From Hydnum rufescens UP504 (Eukaryota; Basidiomycota; Agaricomycetes; Cantharellales; Hydnaceae): DNA of 54,498 nucleotides. Both the position numbers and the translations under genes were made by a program. The notes under the pieces were generated by a model. It was not told the DNA's origin. It ran no database searches and worked only from the letters and a program-made list of their open reading frames with translations. Below are positions 11,535 through 22,632 of this stretch, piece after piece. The DNA lies in the NCBI GenBank assembly GCA_014904985.1, contig MU129113.1:3263-57760 (forward strand). The letters run 5' to 3'. Each line of letters starts with the position of its first letter. Position 1 is the stretch's first letter.

Positions 11535-14500
11535 ATGTTGTCCAGAAGATTCTGGAAAACTTTAAGACACAGGGACCCAACGCCGCTAGCGATTCCATTC
11601 CTTTTGGATCCACATCCACCGCACAACCCACCAGCCCAGATCTTCCAACCAGATCCCAGCCAACCTATCCAGACTTCCCCAACGATCACACCGGGTCCGA
11701 ATGGAATTCTACGCTCGCTGTGGCTGCGGTCCGAGTCCATATTCCTGCCCTACCAGGGGCACTAGTAGGACCGGTAACTCAAGTCGTCGATATCTTGGCG
11801 GAGATAAGTGAGGCCATTAAAACCATGCGCGACGGAAAAAAGGGATGCGTGCACCTTATATCCCGAGTTATGAACTTTCTCCACCTCTTTGTGGAGGACT
11901 TGAAAGGGAGCAATGTTCCAGTCCCTGATGGTTCGCCGACCGCTGCGAGACTGTTTGCTTTAAAGAGGTCGGTTTCCCCCAATCTTTGTTCATTCTCTCT
12001 TTCCAGGCCGTCAGATTCATCTCTTTCTCTATCAGCAACTTGAAGGCAATCAAAGCCGATGTAATGCGTTGGTCTGACCTGGGCCTGCTGGAGAGGTATA
12101 TCAAGCGTGATGAAATCAACACTGGACTATCGAGGCACGGAGAGAATTTGACGGATTGCTTGAGCATGCTCCATGTGAGTGTCTATTCAACGTTCTCATT
12201 CTTGTGAACCCAGAGTTTCCCTGATATTATCATCAAGCTGGTGGCGTCTGTGAGAATATCCAATCTCGCGGACAAAATAGAAACAGTAGTATTTCCTGGT
12301 GCATCTGTGTTAATAAGTCGGAAAGAGGAGGGAGAGGGCGCATTGCCATCCTCATCGGGGGCTGCCAGGGCTGCACCGTCAGCACGGCCGCCACCGGCCC
12401 TGCCGTCAGCACCACCGTCTGTGGCACCATCATCAGCACCGCCATCGCTGGCTTTGCAGAGCCTTCACAGCCTCTTCCAGCGTCCAGCGGGTCAGGCAAT
12501 GTTCGAGCAGATTGGAGTGGCTGTGCAGGCTCGCCTGGAAGCAGTGGGATTACCGGCGACCCCAACGCCCCCTGGCCCAAGGTACTTACTGTTCTAGAGC
12601 CCAGTACCTGATTACGCTCATGAAGAACCAAACAGATCTCTAGTGATGACTGTACTACAAACCGGGCATAACCGCCATGTTTCATATCTCGCTAACCAGA
12701 TCTCACAGCTTAGGATGACAGTGGACAGTGTCGTATCAGATCTTGCCGTCCCCACCGAAATCCGAGATCGATCTATAGGATGGAGAAGTGACTGGCCGCG
12801 GAGCGAGGATCTAGGCCCCCAACTCCACGAAACGGTGTCCACCACATTGGAGCTTTTGAACGAGTTGAATAATATTGCGCAGGCCGAACTCGACGTGGCT
12901 ACCCTGGCAGACAAAATGAGTCGATTATCATTGGGTTTGTCTGACTTGGGTCTTTCGGATGAAGCCTTCGAGGTGCAGACTACCGCAGTTGGTCTGCACC
13001 GGGAGGGAGAAGACGTATCAGGCCTCGCTGCTTCTCTCACTGAGCTTTCCAAGGCTCTTTTACTTCTTGGCCGCCGCGATGAGGCCCTCCCCAGGGCCGA
13101 GGAAGCCATACGCCTTTACCTCTCGCTAGTAGCAGATCGACGGGACATATTCCGCCCAGATCGTGCCTCTTCGTTCATTACCCTGTCTGCTTGCCGTTCG
13201 GAATGTGGTCTCCACAGGGGAGCCCTGGCAGCAACTGAACGGGCCGTGGACATTTACCGCTCACTGGCAACCGAACAGCCAGATGCATTCCACCCACACC
13301 TCGCTCGCAGCCTTGAGAATCTTTCCATTGATCTTTCTCGATTTGAGCGCAATGAGGAAGCGCTCAAGGCGATTGAGGAGGCTGTGGGCATCCACCAGCG
13401 GTTGGTGGCGCGTCGACCCAATATATTCCGCCCATATCTCGCTTCCTCTCTTAACGAGCTCTGCATTCACCTCTCTGAATCTGGCCGGCACATGGAAGCA
13501 CTTCGGGCAGCTGAGGAAGCATTGGACATTCACCGTCTACTAGCAGCGGATTGGCCGAATGTATTCCATCCATATCTTGCTCGTTCTCTTGACTATTTCT
13601 CCAATCTTTCTCATTCTTACCGCCATGAGGAAGCACTCAAGGCGAGTGAGGAGGCCGCAATGATTCACCGGCGGCTGGCAGCATATCAACCCAATACGTT
13701 CCGTCCATATCTCGCATCCTCTCTTAGCCGGCTCTCCGTTCGCCTCTCGAAATCTGACCGCTATGTGGAAGCGCTTGTGGCAATGGAAGAAGCATTGAAT
13801 ATTTACCGCGCACTAGTAGGGGATCGACCGAATACGTTCAATCCACTTCTTGCTCGCTCTCTTGACAACTTCTCCACTTATCTTTCTCAATTTGACCGCC
13901 ATAAGGAAGCACTCAAGGCGATTGAGGAGGCTGTGAGGATTTACCGGCGGCTGGCGGCTTATCGACCCGATGAATTCCGCCCATTTCTTGCCCACTCTCT
14001 TAACAATCTCTCCGTTGACCTCTCGAAATCTGGCCGCCATGTGGAAGCACTTGCGGCAAAGGAGGAAACATTGAACATTTACCACGCACTAGTAGTGGAT
14101 CGACCGAATGAATTCGATTCACTTCTTGCTCGCTCTCTTAGCAACTTCTCCAGTGGTCTTTCTCAATTTGACCGCCACGAGGAAGCACTCAAGGTGATTG
14201 AGGAGGCCGTGAGGATTTACCGCCCTCTGGTAACAGATCGACCAAATGAAATTTTTCCAGCCTTTGCCCACTCTCTCATCCAGCTCTCTACCTGTCTCTC
14301 AAAATTTGGCCGTCACAAGGAGGCACTTGAGAAGAATGAGGAGGCCACGAACATATACCGCTCACTGGCAGCCAGTCGATCCAATGCATTCCAGCCAAAA
14401 CTTGCCGACTCTCTCAGGGATATCTCCCTTCGTCTTTCAGCACTTGGTCGCTATGAAGAGGCGCTTGGAGCCATTAAAGAAGCTGTGAGCATTTACCGCC

Positions 14501-14778
14501 TGCTTATGGCGGATCGACCCAGATTTTTCAGTTCCGGCCTAGCGAGCTCACTCTCCAACCTCTTTGACATACTGTCTAATCTTGATCGTATGCCCGAGGC
14601 TCTTCCGGTAATTCAAGAGACAGTGAACTTGTTCCGTCCCCTCGCGGCAAGGCGCCCTGACCTCTTTACTAAGCCTTTTGTATCCGCACTGTCCAGACTT
14701 TCAGGTTGCTATTCAGACATGGGACAGCACAGAGAAGCATTGCAAGCCCAGATGGAAGTGGACGGCCTTGGCGTATAG
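11535..14778 (+). pseudogene. Gene B: helical-bundle/TPR paralog with broken 5' exon
   Basis: Start chosen at MLSRRFWK, as in A. Introns by comparison with A, C and D: 11968-12035, 12175-12213 (39 nt) and 12582-12635. Removing the last one eliminates an apparent TAG stop at 12594-12596. The first exon has lost 10 bases relative to C just after GACCCAACGCC (about 11590), so the leader and the helical domain are in different frames. Unless an unseen alternative start or splice exists, the product would be truncated. The rest is open: helical domain, Ala/Pro linker and 12 repeats of 46 residues, closest to gene C in sequence and repeat number. Confidence 0.7.
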
Positions 14779-15328
14779 AGCTGTACTGAGTAGTGTGGCC
14801 CCTCGTAAGAGTGGTTGACTGGCGGGATGTAGGAGGGGTCCATATCATGCATCGATCTATTCGGTGTTTAAATGTGTTGTTTGGGCTTTGGTTCCGAGTC
14901 CCTGTGGCCTTGAATTCAGGTTTTTCTGGCCGTGCTCGCTGTAGTTCCCTTTATAAATCTGGTTACATGTTTTGGTTCTGAGGGGTCTTCGTGGTGGTGG
15001 ACAGTCTCTAACCGATCCGACAATCACGCATGTAAGCTACAGGACGATCCGACAGCACTGCATGGCTCAAGGCCTGCCGATAAAATGGTCCTCTCCTATC
15101 GTTTGATTTCCTTTCGTCGCCCACCCCATGAGGCAGTTAGAGGTGCGTAGACCTCAGTCGATCCTTCGCTTCCTCCAATGAGAATGGATTATATATAGCT
15201 CGGATTTCCCGACTTCCTATTAAGTTTTCCTCTAACAGCGTGCAGGTTATACAGTAAATTATTTGATTGTGCTCATGGTATTGGATAACTTGCCTCGCAT
15301 CGCTTTCAAGCTCATTTTCTCAGATTCG
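14779..15328. other. Intergenic spacer between genes B and C
   Basis: No gene seen. It repeats the A-B spacer: a TTTTGGTTCTGAGGGGTCTT block, an ACAATCACGCATGTAAGCTA block, and a short 5' flank leading into TTGGATAACTTGCCTCGCAT, which is also present before gene B. Consistent with unequal duplication of a unit of about 3.7 kb. Confidence 0.6.
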
Positions 15329-18300
15329 ATGTTGTCCAGATTCTGGAAAACTTCAAGACACAGGGACCCAACGCCATCACCCCAACCTAGCGATTCCATT
15401 CCTTCTAGATCCACGCCCACCGCCCAACCCATCAGCCCAGATCTCCCAGCCAGATCCCAGCCAACCTATCCAGACTCCCCCAACGATCACACCGGGTCCG
15501 AATGGAATTCTGCGCTCGCTGTGGCTTCGATCCGAGTCCATATTCCTGCCCTACCAGGGGCACTAGTTGGACCAGTAACTCAAATAGTCGATGTCTTGAC
15601 GGAGATAAGTGAGGCCATTAAAACCATGCGCGATGGAAGAGAGGGATGCGCGCACCTTATATCGCGGGTCATGAACTTTCTCCAGCTCTTTGTGGAGGAC
15701 TTGAGGGGGAGCAATGTTCCAGTCCCTGATGGATCGCCGACCGCTGTGAGACTGTTTGCTTTAAAGAGGTGTGTTTCTTCCAATCTTTGTTCGTTCTATC
15801 TTTTTAGGCCGTCAGATTCATCTGTTTGTCTGTCAGCAACTTGAAGGCAATCAAAGCCGATGTAATGCGTTGGTCTGACCTGGGCCTGCTGGATAGGTAT
15901 GTCAGGCGTGATGAGGTCAACACTGGACTGTTGAGGCACGGAGAGAATTTGACGGATTGCTTGAACATGCTGCATGTGAGTGTCTATTCAACGTTCACAT
16001 TCTTGTGAAGGCAGAGTTTCCCTGATAGTGTCATGAAGCTGGTGGCGTCTGTGAGAATATCCAATCTCGCGGACAAAATAGAAACAATAGTGTTTCCTGG
16101 TGCATCTGTCTTACTAAGTCGGAAAGAGGATGGAGAGGGTCTATCGCCATCCTCACCTGGGGCTGCGCCGTCAGCACCGCCGCCACCGGCACCGCCGTCA
16201 CCACCATCATCAGCACCACCATCGTTGACTTCGCAGAGCCTTCACAGTCTCTTCCAGCGTCCAGCTGGTCAGGCAATGTTCGAGCAGATTGGTGTCGCTG
16301 TGCAAGCTCGCCTGGAAGCAGTGGGATTACAGGCGACTCCGACGCTCCCTGGCACAAGGTACTTACCGTTCTTGAGCCCACTACCTGGTTACGCTCATGG
16401 AGAACCGACAGATCTTCAGCGGTGACTGTCCTGCAAACTGGGCATAACCGCCGTGTTTCATACCTCGCCATGCAGATCTCTCAGCTTACGGTGAAAGTGG
16501 ACACTGTCGTATCAGATCTTGCCGTCCCCACCGAAATCCAACAGCGATCTATAGGATGGAGAGGGGACTGGCCACAGAACGAGGATCCGGCCCCCAACTC
16601 CACGAAACGGTGTCCACCACATTGGAGCTTTTGAACGAGTTGAATAATATTGCGCAAGCCGAACTCGACGTGGCTACCCTGGCAGACAAAATGAGTCGAT
16701 TGTCATTGAATTTGTCTGACTTGGGTCTTTCGGATGAGGCCTTTGAGGTGCAGAGTACCGCAGTTGGTCTGCACCGGGAGGGACAAGACGTATCAGGCCT
16801 GGCTGCTTCTCTCACCGAGCTTTCCAAGGCCCTTTTACTTCTTGGCCGCCACGATGAGGCCCTCCCCAGGGCCGAGGAAGCCATACGCCTTTACCTCTCG
16901 CTAGTAGCAGATCGACAGGATATTTTCCGCTCAGATCGTGCCTGTTCGTTCATCACCCTGTCTGCTTGCCGTTCGGAATGTGATCTCGATAGGGAAGCCC
17001 TGACAGCAACTGAACGGGCTGTGGATATTTACCGCTCACTAGCAACCGAACAGCCAGATGCATTCCACCCACACCTTGCTCGCAGCCTTGAGAATCATTT
17101 TATTGATCTTTCTCAATTTGACCGCGATGAGGAAGCGCTCAAGGCGATTGAGGAGGCCGTGAGTATTTACAGACAGTTGGTGGCGCGTCGACCCAATATA
17201 TTCCGCCCATATCTCGCGTCCTCTCTTAACGAACTCTCCATTCACCTCTCGAAATCTGGCCGCCACTCGGAAGCACTTGGGGCAACTGAGGAAGCATTGA
17301 ACATTCACCGTCCCCTAGCGGCGGGTCGACCGAATGTATTCCATCCATATCTCGCTCGCTCTCTTGAGCACTTCTCCACTGATCTTTCTCAATTTGACCG
17401 CGATGAGGAAGCACTCAAGGCGATTGAAGAGGCCGTGGGCATTTACCGGCGGCTGGCGGCATATCGACCCAGCGTGTTCCGCCCATATCTCGCTTCCTCT
17501 CTTAACAAGCTCTCCGTCCGCCTCTCGGAATCTGACCGCCATGTGGAAGCACTTGCGGCAACGGAGGAAGCATTGAACATTTATCGCCCACTAGTGGTGG
17601 ATCGACCGAACACATTCGATTCATATCTTGCTCGCTCTCTTGACCACTTCTCCAGTGATCTTTCTCATTTTGACCGCGATGAGGAAGCACTCAAGGCGAT
17701 AGAGGAGGCCGTGAGCATTTACCGGCGGCTGGTGGCGTATCGACCCAACAAGTATCGCCCATATCTCGCTTCCTGTCTTAACAAGCTCTCCGTTCGCCTC
17801 TCGGACTGTGGTCACCATGTGAAAGCACTCGGGGCAACTGAGGAAGCATTGAACATTTACCGTCCACTGGCAGCAGGTCAACCGAATGCATTCCATCCAA
17901 AGCTTGCTCTTTCTCTTACACACTTCTCCATTGATCTTTCTCAATTTGGCCGCCATGAGGAAGCGCTCAAGGCAATCGAGGAGGCTGTGGGCATTTATCG
18001 CCCACTGGTGACGGATGAACCAGATCAATTTCTTCCACCCTTTGCCCATTCTCTCGGCCGGCTCTCTGTATGTCTCTCAATATTTGGCCGTCACACGGAG
18101 GCACTTGAGACGAATGAGGAGGCCATGAACATATACCGCTCACTGGCAGCTAGTCGACCCAATGCATTCTGGCCAAGACTTGCCCACTGTCTCAGCGATA
18201 CCTCCCTTCGTCTTTCGGCCCTTGGCCGCTATGAAGAAGCACTTGGCATCCATTGAGGAAGCTGCGAACATTTACCGCCTGCTTATGGTGGATCAACCCA

Positions 18301-18557
18301 GAGCTTTCAATGCCAGCCTAGCACGCTCACTCTCCAACCTCTTTGACATTCTGTCTAATCTTGATCGTATCCCTGAGGCTCTTCCGGTAATTGAAGAAAC
18401 AGTGAACTTGTTGCGACCCCTCGCGGCAAGGCGCCCTGACATCTTTGCTAAGACTTTTGCATCTGCACTGTCCAGGCTTTCACGGTGCTATTCAGACATG
18501 GGACAGCACAGAGAAGCATTGCAAGCCCAGATGGAAGTGGACGGCCTTGGCTTATAG
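15329..18557 (+). pseudogene. Gene C: helical-bundle/TPR paralog with two frameshifts
   Basis: Start at the conserved MLSRFWK. Introns 15769-15836, 15976-16014 and 16359-16411 (53 nt). In this copy the third intron is one base shorter, and splicing it restores the frame, which supports the intron. The coding part then has a one-base loss near 16587-16590 relative to B, and a one-base gain near 18245-18252 that ends the frame at 18256 while the last repeats continue to 18557. The domain order is as in B: Pro/Ser leader, helical bundle, Ala/Pro linker and 12 TPR repeats ending in the conserved MGQHREALQAQ region. Probably a pseudogene, unless the two indels are sequencing errors. Confidence 0.72.
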
Positions 18558-19338
18558 AGCTGTACTGAGTAGTGTGGCCCCTCATAGAGTGGTTGACTGA
18601 CGGAGCTGTAGGATGGATCCATATCGATATCATACCGATCGCTCTATTCGGTGTTTGAATGAGTGTTGTCTGGGATTCAGATTTCTTTGGCTGTGCGTGT
18701 AGCTTCCGTTATAGGTCTGGGTACATGTTGTTCTGTGTCTTTGTGGTGGTGCACGGTATCTAACCGATCCGACAATCGCGTATGTAAGCTACAGACGATC
18801 GATAGCGCCGCATGGCTCAACGATTAGGAGTCACGAAAGGGATCCTCCCGATAAAAAATGGTGCCTGTACACATTCCTTTCATCCTCTTCTATCGTTTAA
18901 TTTCCTCTAGGCGCCTACCACCCTGGTTCCTGAGGGCAGTCGTCGTTTGAAAAAAAAAAAAAACAAAGAAGAAAGGTTCACCCGTTTACCCCGCTCTTCA
19001 TCCGATCCAAACGGACTTGTTCCTTTTCGGTGCGCATCATCAATTGTAAAGGGTTCTCGTCGTAGGACCGAACAGGCGAGATATCCCGCACCTCTCCCGA
19101 TGAATCGACGAGTTACGCGCCTCTCTCGTCTCTCATTCAGTAGGACCCTAAATACATACATGATCACGACGCTGGCGCAGGCTCGTTCCTTGTTCCTTGG
19201 CGACGTGACCGGAAGCGCATTCATTGTCCATCTGTTAAGGGTCGGTCGTAGTACGGGAGGTGATCACGTGATCAGGCCGAGTACGAAGGAAGCCTTAATA
19301 TAACGGTACCGGCGGCAAGCGCCAATCCCCGACTCTAA
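18558..19338. other. Intergenic region downstream of gene C
   Basis: No gene seen. The first 250 bases repeat the 3'-flank block of A and B. There is a poly-A run at 18948-18962. A perfect 14-bp palindrome with a CACGTG core (TGATCACGTGATCA, 19261-19274) could be an E-box-like site, but nothing functional lies clearly downstream. Confidence 0.5.
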
Positions 19339-19422
19339 AGCCATTGGGACGGTCCGATGTCAAAATTATTTCGGGCATTGCTAACTCGATAACGTCGATC
19401 TTCGCTTTAAGCTCAGATACCC
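19339..19422 (+). repeat. Direct repeat flanking kinase relic, left copy
   Basis: About 84 bp beginning AGCCATTGGGACGG and ending TTTAAGCTCAGATAC. It matches 20094-20177 in the same orientation, diverged but colinear (both contain AACTCGATAACGT). It brackets the kinase fragment and suggests a local tandem duplication. Confidence 0.55.
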
Positions 19423-20143
19423 AAGAAATCCTCTCCCCTTAATCTCGACAAGGAAGAAGGTGCCTATGGAGTACTGCTCTGTGGTCCTTATCTCGTCATT
19501 CGCAAGCTTGGTTGGGGCCACTTTAACATCGTGTGGGTTGTAAATGATTGACGGTAACAAGACCATTAACCACCGCTTCCCTCAACTGCCACACTAACGA
19601 CGCGTCGCTTTGAACAGTGCCAACGTGCATGTGGCTCTCAAGTGGTCAAGTCCTTCGCCCAAGTACGCACAGACCGCGCATGATGAGATCGCTCTCCTTA
19701 ACCAGATCAGCAATATCCTGAACCCGAATCATCCCGGCCGTGCGCATTTGGTACAATTTCTTAACTCGTTCGAGCTTAAGCCAGACGACGGCATTCCTGG
19801 GTCATCCACCATACATGTGACCGACTACCGACATGTTTGCATGATATTTGAGCCCCTTGGGGGGGATGTGCTTACCTTCGGTGCTTACCACTGGTGCGAC
19901 GAGACCAATCTCAAAAGGGTATCCATATTGTGCTCGTCCAGTAAATCACACGTTAAATGTGACAAGGACTCGAGTTCTTGCATCAAGACTGCCAGCTCAT
20001 ACACATGGACCTCAAGCCGGAGAACGTCATGGTTGTCGTGGACGACGTCAAGGAACTTGTCGGTGAAGATCACGCAGTCCGAGAGTTGGTTTTAGCCATT
20101 GGAACGGCTGATATGTTGGGTCTACCGCTCGGGCGTTGGTAAC
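19408..20143 (+). pseudogene. SRPK-like serine/threonine kinase pseudogene fragment
   Basis: Conceptual translation in several frames shows SRPK kinase landmarks in order: a glycine-loop region IRKLGWGHFNIVW (about 19510-19545), a TGA in frame, a probable 64-nt intron ending CTTTGAACAG before HVALK (the VAIK-type lysine, about 19630), AHDEIALLNQI, VCMIFEPLGGDV, then, after a frame change, QGLEFLHQDCQLIHMDLKPEN (catalytic loop HxDxKPEN, about 19965-20030) and VVDDV. Three stops (19942-19980 region) separate the N-lobe from the catalytic loop, and the C-lobe is missing. Related kinases act on SR splicing factors. This copy cannot be functional as it stands. Confidence 0.75.
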
Positions 20144-20177
20144 TCGATAACGTTAATCTCCGCTGTAAGCTCAGATA
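20094..20177 (+). repeat. Direct repeat flanking kinase relic, right copy
   Basis: Right partner of 19339-19422. It starts AGCCATTGGAACGG and ends GTAAGCTCAGATAT. The sequence between the copies is the kinase pseudogene. Confidence 0.55.
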
Positions 20178-20448
20178 TTTGGCAGCAAGACAGATGCGAA
20201 TTACAGTGGCAGATCTGAGCCAATTTGCGTTGCACATCGGTCTCTGCGTCGACCAGATCTCGTATACCCTCTGCCTCTGTCACGTCGATCCGGCCGCTCT
20301 CGAATGCCCAGCGAGTAAATTCACCGGGCTCGGCAGGACGGGGGGTGGGTGTGTGTGGCGGGGCGGAGAGGACGACAGAGGTAACAGCACGGCCCGAGTG
20401 GACGTGTCATTCGAGGACGTTACGCAAAGTATACGTATTAGGGGCTAG

Positions 20449-21220
20449 TTATGCATTGTATACCGCCGGTAAATGTACATGCAGTGGTCGTTTGTATGAG
20501 AGATGAGAGGAAGACGAACCATGAAAGAATACGGCCATTCCGTTGTCCAGGACTTCCCGAGTTTCAGGATGAATGACCATGCACCTGAACAGTATCGGGA
20601 CGTGTTTGTGCAGAGCTGTCGAAAAGGCGAAACAAGCATTGAAGTCCACACGTCGCACACGTACGAACCCGAGATGCATATCACACCGATTCCACCTCGA
20701 CCTGGAGGAGTCGCCAGAACATATATCGTATCCCGCCCAGAGGGACTGGGTGGAAGATGTGCTCTTGATGCGGGGGTGAGAAGAGGAAGAGGAAGTGGGG
20801 GACATTGGACGGTAAGATGTAGATGGGAAGGGTTCGGGCTCGCGGTCCTCGTCGAGAGTGTTGCTGAAATGACGATCGGGGCTGGATCTCCAGAGGATGA
20901 TTGGGTACGTTCGAAGCAGAGGCGTAGAGGTCAGCGGCAGAGGCTGGCATCGTACGGTGTATTGGCGCTGAAGTTCCGAGATAGCCTGCGGAAACACGAA
21001 GATATGGCGATTTGAGGGTATCAGCACCGTAGGATCGATGGTGCGAGCCCCTCGTGTAAGAATTTTGGGTGGAAGTGCAGGAAAGGGCCGTCATCGAGTT
21101 GGCGGTAGAGAAGGCATGCAGCTTAGTGGCAGTAGCATTACTACTGGAAGAAAGCGCGCGGTCCTCTGCATTCCAGCTGTCGGGATCACTGTTCGCCATT
21201 GGAAGAAAACAGCCTAGCAC
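20449..21220 (-). CDS. Possible Ser-rich hypothetical gene
   Basis: Two overlapping minus-strand frames are open. One runs 21220-20681 (Ser/Thr-rich, beginning MLGCFLPMANSD). The other runs 21027-20449 and its second half looks protein-like (SSPDRHFSNTLDEDREPEP, then a basic stretch, then VIHPETREVLDNG). A spliced gene moving from the first frame to the second is conceivable, but I could not fix a splice pair. A plus-strand frame over 20503-21015 is also open, so composition alone may explain all of them. No family recognised. Confidence 0.25.
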
Positions 21221-22632
21221 CGCAAATGCCCGAATGGGCGCTTAAGCTGAAAGGACGAACAAGGTTCCTAGCAAATATCGGGCTGCCCGTTCCTCTGAGG
21301 TACTATTTTCTTTGTGGATGACAGGACAACACCCCATAGCAGTCGGAAACAGCACTGTACGGAGACAGACCAGGAACTGAACCACGTATGATACACCCAA
21401 TCCCTTCACGGCAAGGACTATTGGCCTTGATTAGAACAAGCACATCAGTACATGGGAGTGGGTGCATAATAGCCAAGCTCATGTCTTCCGAAGTGGTCCC
21501 GCGAAATCCCCAGACCGCACTAGGTCAGTCAGATCCCCAGATTCCGTAGACCATCTCGCGGCGGCCATGGAGACCTGCTGCTGACTTGGTTCAGATGTTT
21601 TGAGCGCAATAACGAGGGACGGATTGTGCGTAGAGACAATCACTAATCATTCGAAATTGTGGCTGGCAGGTTGCGATCGTTACGCGATGTGGTAAGGTCG
21701 ATTTATTCGCTTAGGTGGAGTCCTGAGGCAATCGCATCGTCACTAGTGAGGAAATGGGTACTTTTTTGAGCCAAATGAAGCCTGGATCAACCAGATAGGG
21801 CGTACATCCATTTTTTGTTTGAGAGGCATCCGGCCCAAATAGGAATTCGATAGTGTTGTACCGGCGAGATTGGACGAGCACTTGTACTGTACCGTCGCAA
21901 GAATATGCTATTGAAGACGCCAAGGGACTGGTCCGCGGGAATCAAATATGAGAGACCAAATTCGACAACCAAAGCAATATGCACCGGGACGGGGGAAGGG
22001 AGGGCGTCAACTTGGACGGAGAGCGCACCCGTAATCAGGCACACATTCCATATGTCTATTTCAAAGGCAACACACACAAACCGAAGAATTGGGTAGACAA
22101 ATGCCCTTATAATGGTCATAACTTTCTGTATCCAATGACGAAGCCGGAACGAAAGCGATAAACCTAGTCCAGGATGTAGTAGAATAACAGTCGGAGCTGG
22201 AGAATGGAGGCATGCCCGGAAGGCCGCGTACAGGCCGTTTTCAATAACCAGAGAGGCGACCACTAGGCGCAACATCATCCGTCATCGGTTGAAATGTTCT
22301 GGTTACTCAGAAGTACGGGTGGAGCCGAAGTTGCACTGCCATGGAAGCACAGCCATGGACGCACAGCCATGGACGCACAGCCATGGACACACAGCCATGG
22401 AAAAAATTCCCAAATAAGGAGATTTTCGTATCACATGACGACAAAATTCCCGCTAGAACCCTCTCTTACTTACGTAAGAGTCGGGGATCAGCTGTAACGT
22501 GACGTGACTCCACTCGCTTATCTAACTGTGAATCTGAGCTGCGCCCGCAGCCACCGACATTCAAATATTACACCATTATGGAATCTAATCTTTGGTTGTG
22601 TGTTACTTGACGACTTTTAGGTGCACTAGTAT
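21221..22632. other. Intergenic region upstream of gene D
   Basis: No gene seen; the short open frames on both strands lack any coherent domain. It contains the 14-bp tandem repeat at 22339-22400. The ACTTTTAG at about 22613-22620 is probably the end of a 5'-UTR intron of gene D. Confidence 0.5.
22339..22400. repeat. 14-bp tandem repeat, about 4.4 copies
   Basis: The unit CCATGGACGCACAG (first copy with AAG, fourth with ACA) is repeated head to tail. It lies about 230 bp upstream of gene D, with no other structure around it. Confidence 0.85.
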
